Below are positions 63,480 through 64,000 of a stretch of 64,000 nt of DNA, one piece after another (the first letter of the stretch is position 1; each line of letters opens with the position of its first letter). A model generated the notes under the pieces. It was not told where the DNA came from and ran no database searches. It saw nothing but the letters and a program-made list of their open reading frames with translations. The position numbers were made by a program, and so were the translations under genes. The DNA comes from Apostichopus japonicus (lineage: Eukaryota > Echinodermata > Holothuroidea > Aspidochirotida > Stichopodidae). The stretch spans positions 10,219,499 to 10,283,498 of the forward strand of contig NC_092565.1 in the NCBI RefSeq assembly GCF_037975245.1. The letters are read 5' to 3'.

Positions 63480-63546
63480 GTGCCCCGCCCACCTGCATAG
63501 AATAATTAACCCTACCCAATGGCTACAGGCGTACGATTATATAAGG
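63480..63546 (+). promoter_or_regulatory. Promoter-like cluster (GC box, CCAAT, TATA)
   Basis: GCCCCGCCCACC at 63482, CCCAATGG near 63516 and TATATAAGG near 63538 occur in this order on the plus strand with promoter-like spacing. A plus-strand transcript would start near 63568. No long frame follows within the window, so a gene is not confirmed. Confidence 0.3.
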
Positions 63547-64000
63547 TACTATTGAATTATGTCAGAACTGTATCAACATGAACTGCATTTAGTTTGCGCT
63601 AGAGGCTCAGTAGATTATATTGATAAAACTCTCTATTTCGCGATAAGAATCGGAAAATGATCTTATGAAAGGTAGTAATTGTGACCATTATTTAATGTCT
63701 TGAAGGCATGAGATGGCGAAATGTTAAACGCTGTCACGAATGAAAGAAATGAAAATGGGACAGAAAGGGTTTGCCTCTTGTGTATATGATGTAGCTGTCC
63801 GATAATATATGGGTTGAAGGTGAAGAAATTGCTTTTAGTAGTAGAATACATGCTCTTAACTTTGTACAGTTTGTAATTTGTACAATTACGGACTGACAAA
63901 ATTGAATGATCGCTCTAACTTACATGAATCACTTACTCCAATAATAGTCAAGAGTTGGTCGATTGGTAGCCCAAACGTTCACATGAATCTTTTGCGAAGG

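Larger units (their letters stand above)
61669..64000. other. Right edge, no firm gene
   Basis: Apart from the pentanucleotide arrays and a promoter-like cluster near 63480-63546, no exon with domain content is seen. Any upstream exons of the 61567-61668 gene were looked for and not found with confidence. Confidence 0.4.

Noticed and set aside
1-64000. Retrovirus-like, LTR or other capsid-bearing elements
   Set aside because: No long terminal repeats, gag/pol-like frames or primer-binding features were recognised on either strand.

Overview
The window is animal DNA: short exons separated by GT-AG introns, AT-rich background (estimated by eye at about 36-38% GC), long gene-poor stretches, microsatellites, and fragments of DNA transposons and SINEs. 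The protein content (a BCAT-like sulfotransferase pair, a sigma-type glutathione S-transferase, a mindin/spondin-2) fits a marine invertebrate deuterostome. An echinoderm is my best guess, but this is inference from family content and repeat style, not from a marker gene.

Four multi-exon genes can be built, all on the minus strand. Two tandem paralogues of a sulfotransferase-like P-loop protein lie at 2419-8114 and 14602-17250. Each has three coding exons and encodes 312 residues with identical phase structure. A five-exon sigma-class GST (209 residues) lies at 22565-27127, with a TATA box at 27262-27269. A four-coding-exon mindin/spondin-2 (374 residues: signal peptide, spondin domain, TSP1 repeat, Lys-rich tail) lies at 32331-37963. 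It has a likely 5' noncoding exon near 39566-39750 and a TATA box at 39776-39783. A possible last exon of a fifth minus-strand gene sits at 61567-61668. The genes do not form an operon. The sulfotransferase pair is a local duplication. GST and mindin are both common in invertebrate stress and immune responses, but nothing in the sequence ties them together.

The rest is mostly repeat. Intron 2 of the first sulfotransferase gene is swollen by a satellite of about 399-bp monomers (about 3560-6380) that carries many AGGTCA half-sites in nuclear-receptor spacings (DR4, DR5, DR1). A 37-bp minisatellite of about 42 units (18499-20059) is open in all three minus-strand frames. A 404-bp element with near-perfect 60-bp terminal inverted repeats lies at 58833-59236, and a hAT-like MITE with an 8-bp target duplication lies in GST intron 1 (25996-26377). 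Other features include a hammerhead-ribozyme-like motif of the short stem III type (49292-49330), an interstitial telomere-like array, a (TATGG)n array, several (TA)n arrays, and many pure G or C runs. From about 39,800 to 61,500 I see no convincing gene. No retrovirus-like or LTR element was recognised.
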